From Acrocarpospora phusangensis (GTDB taxonomy: Bacteria > Actinomycetota > Actinomycetes > Streptosporangiales > Streptosporangiaceae), in NCBI RefSeq assembly GCF_016862995.1, contig NZ_BOOA01000045.1, positions 1 through 64,000 on the forward strand: a stretch of DNA of 64,000 nt, in the 5' to 3' direction. Every line of letters begins with the position of its first letter. Position 1 is the stretch's first letter. The position numbers and the translations under genes were made by a program. Shown here one piece after another: positions 17,758 through 26,776 of the stretch. The notes beneath the pieces were generated by a model. It was not told the DNA's origin. It did not search any database and was given only the letters and a program-made list of their open reading frames with translations.

Positions 17758-19086
17758 TCAGGCCGTCAACGCGCAGGTGTTCTCCAGGTCGCCCGTCGCC
17801 GGACGCGGCAGCGTCGCGCTCGGCGGCGGCGTGCCCTTGCCCAGCCACGACTCCAGCGCGGCGAACGCGCTGCGGAAGCAGGGCAGCAGCGGGCGGATGC
17901 GGTCGGGGAAGCTCGCGTAGAGGCCGTCGACGTGGTTGCCGCCTTCGAACCGGTAGTAGCGGAACAGGCGGTCCCGGTGCCGGTCACTGATCATCTCGGC
18001 GTACGCGTCGGAGACCACGCCGATCGGCAGCAGGGTGTCCAGGGTGCCGTGCACCGTGATCAACGGGCGTTTGATCTTGCCGGTGAGACCGACCCGGGCC
18101 ACGGCCTGCCGTACGGCGGCGGGGCGGGAGCCGAAGTCGTAGTCGGTGTCGCAGGCGGGGGTGCCGGAGGCGCAGAACGGAGTGCCGGCCTCCAGGTCGC
18201 CGTCGAAACCGGGGTCGAACTCCTCGCGGTAGAGGCGCTGGGTGAGGTCCCAGTAGAAACTGTGATGGAACGGCCACAGGAAGGACGTCTCAGCGGTGAA
18301 GCCCGCCGCGGCCATCCCCGCGGTGTCCCCCGCCGGGTACGCGCGCAGCGCCGGCGGCAGGAACGTCAGCAGGTTGGGCCCGGTCGCCGTCCAGAGCACA
18401 CCCTCCCAGTCGACGCCGCCGTCGAACAGGTCGGGGCGGTTCTCCAGCTGCCAGCGGACCAGGTAGCCGCCGTTGGACTGGCCGGCGGCGATCGTGGTGC
18501 GGGCGGGCTTGCCGTACCGCTGGCGGACGACCGACTTGGCGGCGGTCGCGAGCTGGCTGACCCGGTGGTTCCACTCGGCGACCGCGTCACCGGGACGGGT
18601 CCCGTCGCGGTAGAAGGTCACGCCGGTGTTGCCCTTGTCGGTCGCCGCGTACGCGTAGCCGCGGGCCAGCGCCCAGTCGGAGATCGTGAAGTCGTTGGCG
18701 TACGTCTCCCGGTTGCCGGGCGATCCGGCCACGACCAAGCCGCCGTTCCACTGCTTCGGCAGCCGTACGACGAACTGGCTGTCGTGGTTCCAGCCGTGGT
18801 TGGTGTTGCCCGTCGAGGTGTCCGGGAAGTAGCCGTCGATCTGCATCCCCGGCACGCCGGACGGGTTGACCGCCCCCGCCGAGTTGAGGCCGGACCAGTC
18901 GCTCTGGTCGGTGTGGCCGGTGACGAAGGTGCCCTTGGTGGTGAGATCGTCCAGGCAGGCGACCACCTGCCGTTCCGCGCCCGGTACGGTCACCGAGGGG
19001 CAGCGGGACGCGGCCACGGCCGGAACCGGCGCGGCCACCACGGCCGTGGCGACCAGGGCGGCCGCGGTTAAGATACGCGTCTTCAT
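17758..19086 (-). CDS. Secreted alpha/beta hydrolase (tannase / 3-hydroxybutyrate oligomer hydrolase-like)
   Basis: 442 residues with a Sec signal peptide (about 1-26, cleavage after AVAA). The nucleophile is Ser204 in GQSNGG. HGTLDTLLP supplies the likely acid and GGNHVDG the catalytic His near residue 392. The many cysteines and overall plan recall tannase/feruloyl esterases and the 3HB-oligomer hydrolase family; a plant phenolic ester or polyester fragment is the likely substrate type, but this is inference. ATG 19086 shares one base with the stop of the upstream MHS transporter (TGATG), so uptake and cleavage are coupled. Confidence 0.8.
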   Translation of the reverse strand: MKTRILTAAALVATAVVAAPVPAVAASRCPSVTVPGAERQVVACLDDLTTKGTFVTGHTDQSDWSGLNSAGAVNPSGVPGMQIDGYFPDTSTGNTNHGWNHDSQFVVRLPKQWNGGLVVAGSPGNRETYANDFTISDWALARGYAYAATDKGNTGVTFYRDGTRPGDAVAEWNHRVSQLATAAKSVVRQRYGKPARTTIAAGQSNGGYLVRWQLENRPDLFDGGVDWEGVLWTATGPNLLTFLPPALRAYPAGDTAGMAAAGFTAETSFLWPFHHSFYWDLTQRLYREEFDPGFDGDLEAGTPFCASGTPACDTDYDFGSRPAAVRQAVARVGLTGKIKRPLITVHGTLDTLLPIGVVSDAYAEMISDRHRDRLFRYYRFEGGNHVDGLYASFPDRIRPLLPCFRSAFAALESWLGKGTPPPSATLPRPATGDLENTCALTA

Positions 19087-20426
19087 CACGCCTCCTTGGC
19101 GACGGGCACGGCGGCTTCGGTGGTGCTGGACGTCGGGGCGACCGAGGCCAGGTCCCGCTCCCGGGTCTCCTTGGCGGCGAACACCGCCACCAGGGTCAGC
19201 AGCGCGGAGGCCGCCACGTAGAGGGAGATCGGCAGGCTGGTGCCGTACGCGCCGAGCAGGGCGACCGCGATGATCGGAGCGAGCGCGCCCGCCACGATCG
19301 AGGCCAGCTGGTAGCCGATGGACACGCCGGAGTAGCGCATCCGGGTGCCGAACAGTTCGGAGAAGAACGCGGCCTGCGGGCCGTACATGGCGCCGTGGAA
19401 GACCAGGCCGACGGTCACCGCCAGCGTGGTGAGGGCGAACGAGGTGGTGTCGATCAGCGGGAAGAAGACGAACGCCCAGATGCCGACTCCGGCCGCGCCG
19501 AGCAGGTACACCGGCCGGCGGCCGAGCCGGTCCGAGAGCGCGCCCCACAGCGGGATCGTGACGAAGTGCACGGCCGACCCGATGAGCACCGCGTTGAGTA
19601 CCGTGCCGCGTGGCAGTCCGACCGTGGTGGTCCCGTACACCAGGACGAACGCGGTGATCACGTAGTAGGAGATGTTCTCCGCGAGACGGGCGCCGATGGC
19701 GACCAGCACGTCCCGCCAGTGGTGGCGGAACACGTCGACGATCGGGGCCTTCGGCGCGGACTCCTGGTTGGCGACCGCCTGCTGGAAGAGCGGCGATTCG
19801 GCCACGCTGAGCCGTACCCACAAGCCGATCAGGACGAGGGCGCCGGAGAGCAGGAACGCGATCCGCCAGCCCCAGGCGAGGAAGTCGTCCTCCGGCTGCA
19901 CCGCGGCCAGCAGCGCGAGCACGCCCGTGGCCAGCAGGTTTCCGCCCGGAGCGCCCGCCTGCGGCCACGAGGCCCAGAACCCGCGGTGGCGCGGATCCCC
20001 GTGCTCGGAGACCAGCAGCACCGCGCCGCCCCACTCCCCGCCCAGCGCGAAACCCTGCACCAGGCGCAACGCCGTGAGCAGCAGCGGCGCGGCCGCGCCC
20101 AGCGTCGCGTACGACGGCAGCAGGCCGATCAGGAAGGTGGCGCCGCCCATCATGACCAGGCTGATGACCAGCAGGCGCTTGCGGCCCAGCCGGTCGCCGT
20201 AGTGGCCGAACACCAGGCCGCCGAGGGGCCGGGCGACGAAGCCGATCGCGTACGTGAGGAACGCGAGGAGGGTGCCGGTGAGCTCGTCCTCCGTGGGGAA
20301 GAACAGTTTGTTGAAGACCAGGGCGGCGGCGGAGCCGTAAAGGAAGAAGTCGTACCACTCGATCGTGGTGCCGATCAGGCTGGCCGCGATGACCTTCTTG
20401 ATCCGGCCGGGTGAGGCGGTGGACAT
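19086..20426 (-). CDS. MHS-family MFS transporter (metabolite:H+ symporter)
   Basis: 446 residues with 12 predicted helices. The N-terminal signature GTTIEWYDFFLYG and the loop motif FGHYGDRLGRKRLL place it in the metabolite:proton symporter group (shikimate, ProP and alpha-ketoglutarate permeases). ATG 20426 has a GAGGAG ribosome site. It is the first gene of a pair with the secreted hydrolase, so an organic acid released by that enzyme is a reasonable substrate guess. A TTGACA-like -35 lies upstream at 20488-20493. Confidence 0.88.
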   Translation of the reverse strand: MSTASPGRIKKVIAASLIGTTIEWYDFFLYGSAAALVFNKLFFPTEDELTGTLLAFLTYAIGFVARPLGGLVFGHYGDRLGRKRLLVISLVMMGGATFLIGLLPSYATLGAAAPLLLTALRLVQGFALGGEWGGAVLLVSEHGDPRHRGFWASWPQAGAPGGNLLATGVLALLAAVQPEDDFLAWGWRIAFLLSGALVLIGLWVRLSVAESPLFQQAVANQESAPKAPIVDVFRHHWRDVLVAIGARLAENISYYVITAFVLVYGTTTVGLPRGTVLNAVLIGSAVHFVTIPLWGALSDRLGRRPVYLLGAAGVGIWAFVFFPLIDTTSFALTTLAVTVGLVFHGAMYGPQAAFFSELFGTRMRYSGVSIGYQLASIVAGALAPIIAVALLGAYGTSLPISLYVAASALLTLVAVFAAKETRERDLASVAPTSSTTEAAVPVAKEA

Positions 20427-20487
20427 GGGGAACTCCTCACAGTGGGGGGTTCCGCAACGTTATGCGTGCACCTAAATGACTCCTATG

Positions 20488-20493
20488 TGTCAA
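20488..20493 (-). promoter_or_regulatory. Candidate -35 box for the MHS transporter operon
   Basis: The minus strand reads TTGACA, an exact -35 consensus, 62 bases before the ATG. No TANNNT box at 16-18 bases was found, so only half of the promoter is supported. Confidence 0.35.
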
Positions 20494-20608
20494 CCCAACA
20501 CACCTCGGGACGCGCGTGTGTGCCTCCCGGAGGCTCCCTAAGTGCCCGCCTACCAGCGTTCTGGTCATTTAAGATCGTTTCGCAGCCTTCGCGAGGAGAT
20601 CTCGAGCG

Positions 20609-21097
20609 ATGACCGAACGCCCCATCCGGGCACGCGCACGAATCGCCCTGTACGCGGTCGTGACCCTGTGCACCGTCTTCGCCGGTTTCGCGCTGCTCGC
20701 CCACATCCTGGTTCCCAGGTGCTTGTTCGCCGGGGTCGTCAAGCGCGAGGTGCCGGTGCCGCCCGCCTCGGCCGGGCCTCGGGAGGTGGTGAACGCCTAC
20801 ATCGAGGCGATGCTCGGCAAGGACGAGAAGGCCGTACGCGCCCTCTCGGTCCCGGAAACGGACTTCGACAATTTAATCCTCCCGTTCCAGGACTGGATCT
20901 CGGCCAGCGGCCTCAGCATCGACGAACCCTACGCGACCACCGACTGCCCGGCCGGCGAGAAGTGCCAGCGGATGATGGTCACCATGGACCTCTGCGCCGT
21001 CAACGAGGGCTCACACCCCGACGGCCACTTCGCCACCGGCTTCCAGGTCCGGTACGTGAACGACCGCTGGCTCGTAACCGGCTTCGGAAGCGGCTGA
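20609..21097 (+). CDS. Small membrane-anchored protein with NTF2-like domain, unknown function
   Basis: 162 residues. ATG 20609 has a GAGGAG site. One N-terminal membrane helix (about 11-32) is followed by PREVVNAYIEAMLGKDEKAVRALS, the opening helix pattern of NTF2/DUF4878-like domains, and the closing strand QVRYVNDRWLVTGFG. Cys residues at 110 and 115 could form a disulphide outside the cell. Codon 89 is TTA (20873-20875), rare in this genome. The exact role is unknown. It is divergent from the MHS transporter. Confidence 0.72.
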   Translation: MTERPIRARARIALYAVVTLCTVFAGFALLAHILVPRCLFAGVVKREVPVPPASAGPREVVNAYIEAMLGKDEKAVRALSVPETDFDNLILPFQDWISASGLSIDEPYATTDCPAGEKCQRMMVTMDLCAVNEGSHPDGHFATGFQVRYVNDRWLVTGFGSG

Positions 21098-21190
21098 CCG
21101 CCCTTCGGATGGTCCGCTCGTGACGGGATCACTCAGCGAATCAATCCACCGCAGCCAACCCCGGCCCCAAGTGCTGCCCCCGCCGAAAGC

Positions 21191-21757
21191 TCAATACGTC
21201 GGCGTCTGCGTACAGCCCCGCCGGAGAAGCGCCTCGATTCGCGCCTCCAGCCTGCCTGCCCCACGCGGAGCCCCGGCAGGAAGCGGACCGACGATCCGCG
21301 TACCCAACCGGCCCAGTTCCGCGTCGACCGACGCCATGTCCGGCGAACTCATCTGCGGCGGAACGGTCAGCGTCTCGGCGGGCCGACTGGATTCCCGGAA
21401 AAAATGCTCGAAGCCGGCCGGAGTGGCCAACCCGAAGAGGCGCGCGGTCGGCGACTCCACCTTGTAGGTGTGCGGAACATCGCGCGGACCACACACGACC
21501 GAACCCGGCCCCACCGTGGCCACATCGTCGCCGATGAAGAAGCTGACCTCCCCACCGAGCACGTACCACAGCTCATCCTCATTCGAATGAACATGCATAG
21601 GCGGCCCCGACCCCTTGGCCGCCGAAACCTCCGCCAGCCAGAACCGCCCCCCGACGCCCTCCCCCACGGCCTTGAAGTGCATCAGCACACCATGGGACCA
21701 GATGGCCCTGCCACTCTTCGGCGACAGAACGAACGAACCAGCAGCCGAACTCTGCAC
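21191..21757 (-). CDS. Cupin-domain protein
   Basis: 188 residues from GTG 21757, which follows a clear GAGGAGG site at 21761-21767. Metal-binding cupin motif 1 is present (HVHSNEDELWYVLGGEVSFFIG, with H, H, E) and motif 2 is GPRDVPHTY with its His. A single cupin domain (about residues 35-110) is followed by a helical C-terminus. Such proteins are quercetinase-like or metal-dependent isomerases and dioxygenases; substrate unknown. It converges on the small membrane protein gene. Confidence 0.82.
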   Translation of the reverse strand: MQSSAAGSFVLSPKSGRAIWSHGVLMHFKAVGEGVGGRFWLAEVSAAKGSGPPMHVHSNEDELWYVLGGEVSFFIGDDVATVGPGSVVCGPRDVPHTYKVESPTARLFGLATPAGFEHFFRESSRPAETLTVPPQMSSPDMASVDAELGRLGTRIVGPLPAGAPRGAGRLEARIEALLRRGCTQTPTY

Positions 21758-21912
21758 GACGCCTCCTCGTGGGTTGTTTCCGTCCCACATACCGTGCCTG
21801 CCACGACGTACGGAGGACATCGGGGATCACCACGTATGTGACTACGTAACGAGACACGGCCACGTGAGACCCCGTAACACCCACTGAGGAACGCCGGCCA
21901 ACCTCTAGGAGA

Positions 21913-22437
21913 TCACAGCAGCTCGTAGACGCATTCGCCCTCGTCATGACGAGCAATGGGCAGAAAGTCGGGAACAGTACGGGATGCTGACGCACGCAGA
22001 CGCGTGACCGCCTCCTCTACGGTCGGCGGAGTGACACCAAGCAAACCGATGAGCTCCCCCCGAGCGGCCGAATAGTCAGGATGATCGTCACACATCTCCT
22101 CCTCCAACTCCTCCGCTGAATGCCCATGCAACAGGTCACGCCAGTACGGATAGGCCGCGATCAAAGTGACCGCTTCCACAAGGTCGGCGGCCATCAACGT
22201 GGCCTGCCCCTCCGAGTCGGCATACAAAACCGGCCGCGCAGTCCCGGGCGCTCCACACAGAAAGTACGTACCACCACTGCCATCACCGGCGATCGGCGTC
22301 AACGCCAATTGGTTGGGCAGAATCAATTCCTCAACAGGATCACGCCGCGCCACATCAAAGTCACCAGGCCACGTCAGCAGATCGGCCAACTCCGGAGTCG
22401 CCTCAATCCGTCGAAGAAGATCGTCAGTCCCATCCAT
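21913..22437 (-). CDS. Hypothetical acidic protein (SUKH/immunity-like appearance)
   Basis: 174 residues from ATG 22437; GTG 22461, preceded by AAAAGGTGG, is an alternative start. The protein is acidic (EELEEEMCDDHPDY near residue 120). TYFLCG, RPVLYADSEGQATLMAADLVEAV and YPYWRDLLHG resemble SMI1/KNR4 (SUKH)-type and related immunity proteins, which pair with polymorphic toxins, but no toxin gene is nearby. I therefore leave the function open. Confidence 0.65.
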   Translation of the reverse strand: MDGTDDLLRRIEATPELADLLTWPGDFDVARRDPVEELILPNQLALTPIAGDGSGGTYFLCGAPGTARPVLYADSEGQATLMAADLVEAVTLIAAYPYWRDLLHGHSAEELEEEMCDDHPDYSAARGELIGLLGVTPPTVEEAVTRLRASASRTVPDFLPIARHDEGECVYELL

Positions 22438-22628
22438 GGCCCGGACCTTAGCGGAGAACACCCCACCTTTTCACCACGCTGGGCCGGCAAAGCGCTGCTA
22501 CGCCGGCAATCTCGCTGTGCCCGGACGGTCAGCGCGTACGCGGGGGAACCAGCCGTCCGCCTGCGCCGAGCATGCCGCCCAGGCATTCGTCCCGTGCTGA
22601 CTCGGCGCTGGCTCATGGATCACAGATT

Positions 22629-22649
22629 CTCTGAACAGCCAGATCAGAG
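22629..22649 (-). terminator. Weak hairpin after rnpB
   Basis: CTCTGA and TCAGAG can pair around a 9-base loop just 3' of the predicted RNase P RNA end. The stem is only 6 bp and lacks a U-tract, so this could be a processing or termination structure or chance. Confidence 0.3.
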
Positions 22650-22656
22650 CTGTAAA

Positions 22657-23045
22657 GGCGGACGAGTCGGCCTGTAGGCCGGGTTTTGTAGGTTGACACC
22701 TGACGGCCATCCATCTAGGGCCACGATTGCTCGTGGTCTCAAGCGGTCTACCCGCGCGGCGTCGGGCGGGCAGCCCTCGAATGTCGCGCGCGGAATGCCC
22801 GGGGGCATTCCTTCTTGACCTTGCTCCAGGTGGGGTTTACCTAGCCGCCCACGTCGCCGTGGGCGCTGGTGGTCTCTTACACCACCGTTTCACCCTTACC
22901 CCCGTGCGGGGGCGGTCTGTTTTCTGTGGCACTGTCCCGCGGGTCGCCCCGGGTCGGTGTTACCGACCACCCTGCCCTGTGGAGCCCGGACCTTCCTCGG
23001 CGGGGTGCGAAACCCCGACGCGGCCGTCCGGCCGGCTCGTCCGCC
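22657..23045 (-). ncRNA. rnpB: RNase P RNA (bacterial type A)
   Basis: Read on the minus strand, the 5' end GGCGGACGAG (23045-23036) pairs perfectly with the 3' CTCGTCCGCC (22666-22657), forming helix P1. The conserved core GAGGAAGGTCCGGGCTCCAC is present near 22981-23000, followed by the GCAGGGTGG segment. The conserved 3' part ACAAAACCCGGCCTACAG is present near 22671-22690. GC-rich hairpins fill the middle. About 389 bases is the usual length. It processes the 5' leader of tRNA precursors. A matching promoter lies upstream at 23055-23083. Ends are set from the P1 pairing and could differ by a few bases. Confidence 0.95.
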
Positions 23046-23054
23046 GTGGGATCA

Positions 23055-23083
23055 AGCCTAGTGGCGTCTCAAGTCAGCGCCAA
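23055..23083 (-). promoter_or_regulatory. rnpB promoter
   Basis: On the minus strand TTGGCG (-35, 23083-23078), a 17-base spacer and TAGGCT (-10, 23060-23055) stand 9 bases before the predicted RNA start. This fits a housekeeping sigma promoter. Confidence 0.65.
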
Positions 23084-23177
23084 CCAAGCAGCAAGTGGGT
23101 CCCGGTCCAATGTCACAGACAACGGCCCGAGCGGGGCGCTACAACGAGGGGTAATACCGAGCGAATCTGGGGGAACC

Positions 23178-23786
23178 ATGATGAACAAGCATCCGGGGGA
23201 TGGGCGTCCGCCGAGGGGGCCGAGGCCGAGACGGGGGACGCAGGGGCCCTCGCGGGTTCTGCGGAACCTGGTCGGCGGGGTGGAGCTGGTCACGCGGCCG
23301 ATGACGGCGGGTGACGCGGAGGCGGTCCGGGAGATGCACGCGCGGTGCTCGCCGGAGAGTCTGCGGTCGCGGTACTTCGGGCCGATGCCGCGGTTGAGCG
23401 ACCGGGTGATCGCGCTGTTCACGAATCCGGCGAAGGGGGTGACCTTCGTGACGCACCTGGCCGGGGGCGACCGGGTGGTGGCGATGAGCAACCTGATGGA
23501 CGTCGCCGCCGGAGAGGCCGAGCTCGCCTTTCTGATCGAGGACGACTGGCAGGGGCGGGGGCTCGGCCGGATCCTGCTGCGGCATCTGCTGAACATCGCG
23601 CCGGGTCGCCGGATCCACGAGCTGACGGCCAGCGTGTACTCGACGAACCACCGCATGCTCGCCCTGTTCAAGGCCGCGGGGGCCATCCTGCCGCGGGGCG
23701 CCGGCATGGTGGTGGATCTCCGGATGCCGCTCGACGGCGACCAGTTCCACGGCGATCAGCTCGACGTCTTCGAGCCCTCTCACTGA
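23178..23786 (+). CDS. GNAT-family N-acetyltransferase
   Basis: 202 residues from ATG 23178 behind GGGGGAA. A basic, Pro/Gly/Arg-rich N-terminus of about 35 residues precedes the GNAT core. TRPMTAGDAEAVREMHARCSPESLRSRYFGP is the N-terminal pattern of the Pat-like acetyltransferase group, and EDDWQGRGLGRILLRHLL is the acetyl-CoA loop. Proteins with this SPESLRSRYF stretch occur as stand-alone acetyltransferases or fused to acyl-CoA synthetases, so a protein lysine acetyltransferase is possible. It is divergent from rnpB. Confidence 0.85.
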   Translation: MMNKHPGDGRPPRGPRPRRGTQGPSRVLRNLVGGVELVTRPMTAGDAEAVREMHARCSPESLRSRYFGPMPRLSDRVIALFTNPAKGVTFVTHLAGGDRVVAMSNLMDVAAGEAELAFLIEDDWQGRGLGRILLRHLLNIAPGRRIHELTASVYSTNHRMLALFKAAGAILPRGAGMVVDLRMPLDGDQFHGDQLDVFEPSH

Positions 23787-23824
23787 TCGCCGGGCATGCC
23801 CGGCACGCGGGCAAGCCCGGAAGA

Positions 23825-25132
23825 TCAGCTCAGGTGGGCTGTGTCGTTGAAGGCGCGCAGAACGGACGGCCCGTCCTCGTAGTAGTCGATGATCGACAAG
23901 CAGGCGAGATCGAGGTGCATCCGGTAGAGCGACTCGGGCGGGGCGTTCAGCGCGTACCGGACGAGTAGTTTGATCGGGGTCACGTGGGACACCAGGAGGA
24001 CGGTTTCGCCCTGGTGGTCGGTGAGGATGCGGTCGCGGGCGCGTTCTACCCGGCGGCCCGCGTCGGTGAAGCTCTCGCCGCCGGGCGGGGGCACGGAGGG
24101 GTCGGCCAGCCAGGCGGCGAGTTCGCCGGGCCACCGTTCCTGGATCTCGGCGAAGGTGTGACCTTCCCACGCCCCGAAATCGGCCTCTCGGAGGCCTTTG
24201 TCCACGCGGACCGGGAGCCCCACCCGGGCTCCGACGGCTTCGGCCGTCTGGCGTGCGCGGGTCAGCGGCGAGCTGACGATCGCGTCGATCCGGTACGGCT
24301 CCCGCGCCAACCGCCCCGCCGCCGCCTCAGCCTGCGCCATCCCGGTGGGGGTGAGCTCGGGATCCCCGACCCCGGAGAACCGCTTCTCGATCGACAAAGG
24401 CGTCTGCCCGTGCCGCAGCAGCAGCACCGACGTCGCCACCCGCGACGCCCGCCCCCAGCCGAGACCGCCGCGCGCGGAGGGCCGACTGGCGTCTCCGACC
24501 CACCCGTCACCGGACTCGGCCTCAGCCGTCCGGCCTGCCCCTGACTCGGGCCGGTCCGGCGGGGCCTGGTCGGCGCGGGACCCGGACGGGGCCGAATCCG
24601 GCACGCGCGGAGCGAACGGAGGGGCCTGCTCAGACGTCGAAAACGAGGTCGAATGGCTGATCGTCGCCGTGGTCGTGCGGTCCGAGGACGCCGCGAGCGT
24701 GGTCGACTGCCAGTTCTCGCCGCGGGCGGCGGCGTCCATCGCCTCGTTGGCGAGCCGGTCGGCGTGGCTGTTGCGCTCGCGCGGAATCCATTTCCAGGTC
24801 ACCCGGAGCCGCCGCGCCAGCCCCTGCGCTTCGAGCGCGAGCGGCCGCAGCCCTTCGTTCTTGATCTTCCAGCGGCCCGCCATCTGCTCGATGACCAGCT
24901 TGGAGTCCATCCGGGCCTCGACCGCGCGGCCCTCTCCGCCGAGGTCGAGCACGGCCTGGAGGGCGGCGATGAGCCCCCGGTACTCGGCGACGTTGTTGGT
25001 CGCGATACCGATGGAGGCGGCGGCCTCGGCGAGCACGTCGCCGGAGGGGTCGCGGACGACCGCGCCGTACCCGGCCGGGCCGGGGTTGCCACGGGAACCT
25101 CCGTCGGCTTCGCAGATGTAGTCGGCGGTCAC
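23825..25132 (-). CDS. Bifunctional RNase H type I / histidine (acid) phosphatase
   Basis: 435 residues from GTG 25132, which overlaps the upstream stop by 4 bases (GTGA). Residues 1-140 are an RNase HI domain with Asp10 (ADGGSRGNPGPAGYG), the Glu of NVAEYRGL, the Asp of MDSKLVIEQM and the final HADRLANEA Asp. From about residue 235 is a histidine phosphatase with LLLRHGQT, the second Arg and Glu in the middle, and LLVSHVTPIK. This fusion is the actinobacterial RNase H/CobC type (mycobacterial Rv2228c). The linker (about 145-230) is a Ser/Ala/Pro/Asp-rich insert. It is the last gene of a three-gene operon. Confidence 0.93.
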   Translation of the reverse strand: MTADYICEADGGSRGNPGPAGYGAVVRDPSGDVLAEAAASIGIATNNVAEYRGLIAALQAVLDLGGEGRAVEARMDSKLVIEQMAGRWKIKNEGLRPLALEAQGLARRLRVTWKWIPRERNSHADRLANEAMDAAARGENWQSTTLAASSDRTTTATISHSTSFSTSEQAPPFAPRVPDSAPSGSRADQAPPDRPESGAGRTAEAESGDGWVGDASRPSARGGLGWGRASRVATSVLLLRHGQTPLSIEKRFSGVGDPELTPTGMAQAEAAAGRLAREPYRIDAIVSSPLTRARQTAEAVGARVGLPVRVDKGLREADFGAWEGHTFAEIQERWPGELAAWLADPSVPPPGGESFTDAGRRVERARDRILTDHQGETVLLVSHVTPIKLLVRYALNAPPESLYRMHLDLACLSIIDYYEDGPSVLRAFNDTAHLS

Positions 25133-25869
25133 AGTCCAGACTCGGGGGTGCGGACGAGGATGCGGCGGCATTCCTCGCAGCGGACGACCTCGTCGGCGGC
25201 GGTCGCCCTGATCTGGTTGAGGTCGGCGATGGAGAGCGTGGTACGGCAGCCCAGGCAGCGCCCGCCCTGCAGCATGGCGGCGCCGACGCCGGAGGACTCG
25301 CGCAGCTTCTCGTACAGGCCGAGCAGGTCGCCGGGGATCTCGGCGGCCACGGCGGCGCGCTGGTCGCGGACCTGGCCCGCGTCCTTGTCGATCTCGGCGA
25401 AGGACTCGTCGCGGCGGGCCTCGGCGGCCGAGAGGGTCCCGGTGAGCTCGTCGCGTTCGGCGCGCAGGTCGCCGACCTTGGTGTCGGCGGCCTCCCGGCG
25501 TTCCATGATCTCCAGGACGACCTCCTCCAGGTCGCCCTGGCGCCGCTGGAGCGAGGTGATCTCGGACTGGAGGCTGGCCAGGTCCTTGGGCGAGGACACC
25601 TGGCCGGAGTCGAGCCGCTTGCGGTCGCGCTCGGCCCGCTGCCGGACCGCGTCCACGTCGGACTCGGCCTTGGCCTGCTCCCTGCCGAGATCGGCGGCCT
25701 CGGTCTCGGCGGCGATGATCTGGGTGGAGACCTGGGCGAGCTGCTTGGACTGCTCCTCGATGCCGGCCAGCTCGGGGAGCGTGCGGCGGCGGTGCCGGAG
25801 CCGGTCGAGGGCCGCGTCGCGCTCAGCCAGGTCGAGGAGACGCTTCTGTGCTTCCGGTGCAGCCTTCAT
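25129..25869 (-). CDS. Coiled-coil C4 zinc-ribbon protein
   Basis: 246 residues. Residues about 10-175 are a long charged coiled coil (heptads in LLDLAERDAALDRLRHRRRTL and onward). A C4 zinc ribbon follows, with CLGC (near 204) and CEEC (near 230). This is the CT398-like, zf-RING_7 family found next to Nif3 genes in many bacteria. Its function is not established; roles in nucleic acid or protein-complex assembly have been proposed. ATG 25869 overlaps the stop of the Nif3-like gene (ATGA) and its own stop overlaps the RNase H gene, so the three are translationally coupled. Confidence 0.9.
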   Translation of the reverse strand: MKAAPEAQKRLLDLAERDAALDRLRHRRRTLPELAGIEEQSKQLAQVSTQIIAAETEAADLGREQAKAESDVDAVRQRAERDRKRLDSGQVSSPKDLASLQSEITSLQRRQGDLEEVVLEIMERREAADTKVGDLRAERDELTGTLSAAEARRDESFAEIDKDAGQVRDQRAAVAAEIPGDLLGLYEKLRESSGVGAAMLQGGRCLGCRTTLSIADLNQIRATAADEVVRCEECRRILVRTPESGL

Positions 25870-26699
25870 CCCAATCCTCGCTGTGCTGTTGTGGTCCAGG
25901 CGTCCGTGACCGTGTCGGATACGCGCGCCTCAACACTAATACCCTTGGCCGCCAGGCCGGACGTCAGCCGCTCCGCCGCCTCGGCCAGCCACGGCCACTC
26001 GGTGGCCCAGTGGGCGGCGTCGATGAGGGCGGGGCCGCCCGACTCCACGTACTCGCTGGCGGGATGGTGGCGCAGGTCGGCGGTGAGGAAGACGTCCACG
26101 CCGGCGGCGCGAGCCGTACCGAGCAGGGAGTCGCCGGAGCCGCCGCTGACGGCGACCGTCTTGACCAGCCGGTCCAGGTCGCCGGCGACGCGCAGGCCGC
26201 CCGCGGTGCGGGGCAGGCCCTGGGCGGCGAGGGCGGCGAACTTGGCCAGCGTCATGGAGACGGGCAGCACGCCGACGCGGCCCAGGCCGAGCCCGGGGAC
26301 GACTCCCGGGCTGAGCGGCCGGTACGGCGGGTAGAGGCCGACCGCGCGGGCGAGCGCGTCGGAGACGCCGGGGTCGGCGACGTCGGCGTTGGTGTGGGCG
26401 GTGTAGAGGGCGACGCCGGCGCGGATCAGGCGGTGCACGATCCTGCCCTTGGCGGTGGTGGCGGCCACCGAGGTGGTGCCCTTCAGGTAGAGCGGGTGGT
26501 GGGTGACGATCAGGTCGGCGCCCCAGTCGAGCGCCTCGTCCACCACCGCGGCCACCGGGTCCACCGCGAACACGATCCTGCGGACGGGCTGCTCGGGATC
26601 CCCGCAGACCAGGCCGACGGCGTCCCAGGGTTCGGCCCACGCCGGATCGTAGGACCCCTCCAGCGCGTCGATCACTCCGGCCAAGGTCGTCTCGTTCAC
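25866..26699 (-). CDS. Nif3-like dinuclear metal-centre protein (YbgI/YqfO family)
   Basis: 277 residues from GTG 26699, giving VNETTLAGVIDALE, the usual N-terminus; a TTG at 26738 would add 13 residues. Metal-binding residues of the family are visible: the His pair in VTHHPLYLKG, THTNADVA, and the C-terminal HWATEWPW with Glu. Family members are hexameric toroids with a two-metal site; some act as GTP cyclohydrolase-like enzymes, but the cellular role is unclear. It is the first gene of the operon with the zinc ribbon and RNase H-phosphatase genes. The operon is divergent from the monooxygenase gene. Confidence 0.9.
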   Translation of the reverse strand: MNETTLAGVIDALEGSYDPAWAEPWDAVGLVCGDPEQPVRRIVFAVDPVAAVVDEALDWGADLIVTHHPLYLKGTTSVAATTAKGRIVHRLIRAGVALYTAHTNADVADPGVSDALARAVGLYPPYRPLSPGVVPGLGLGRVGVLPVSMTLAKFAALAAQGLPRTAGGLRVAGDLDRLVKTVAVSGGSGDSLLGTARAAGVDVFLTADLRHHPASEYVESGGPALIDAAHWATEWPWLAEAAERLTSGLAAKGISVEARVSDTVTDAWTTTAQRGLG

Positions 26700-26776
26700 G
26701 TTGGGAGGGTACCGGTCCCTTGGTGTACGGGGCTCCAAGGTCTAACGTAAGTGAGTCCTGACACGAGGAGGGCGGG

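Noticed and set aside
17758-20358. One long 866-codon minus-strand protein
   Set aside because: The first half reads the MHS transporter in a wrong frame; the true start of the hydrolase is the signal peptide at 19086.
21913-22437. Toxin-immunity pair
   Set aside because: No toxin, secretion or repeat-rich gene is adjacent, so only the immunity-like look of one protein remains.
22657-23045. Open frames across the rnpB region
   Set aside because: The conserved RNase P RNA core and the perfect P1 pairing explain this sequence.
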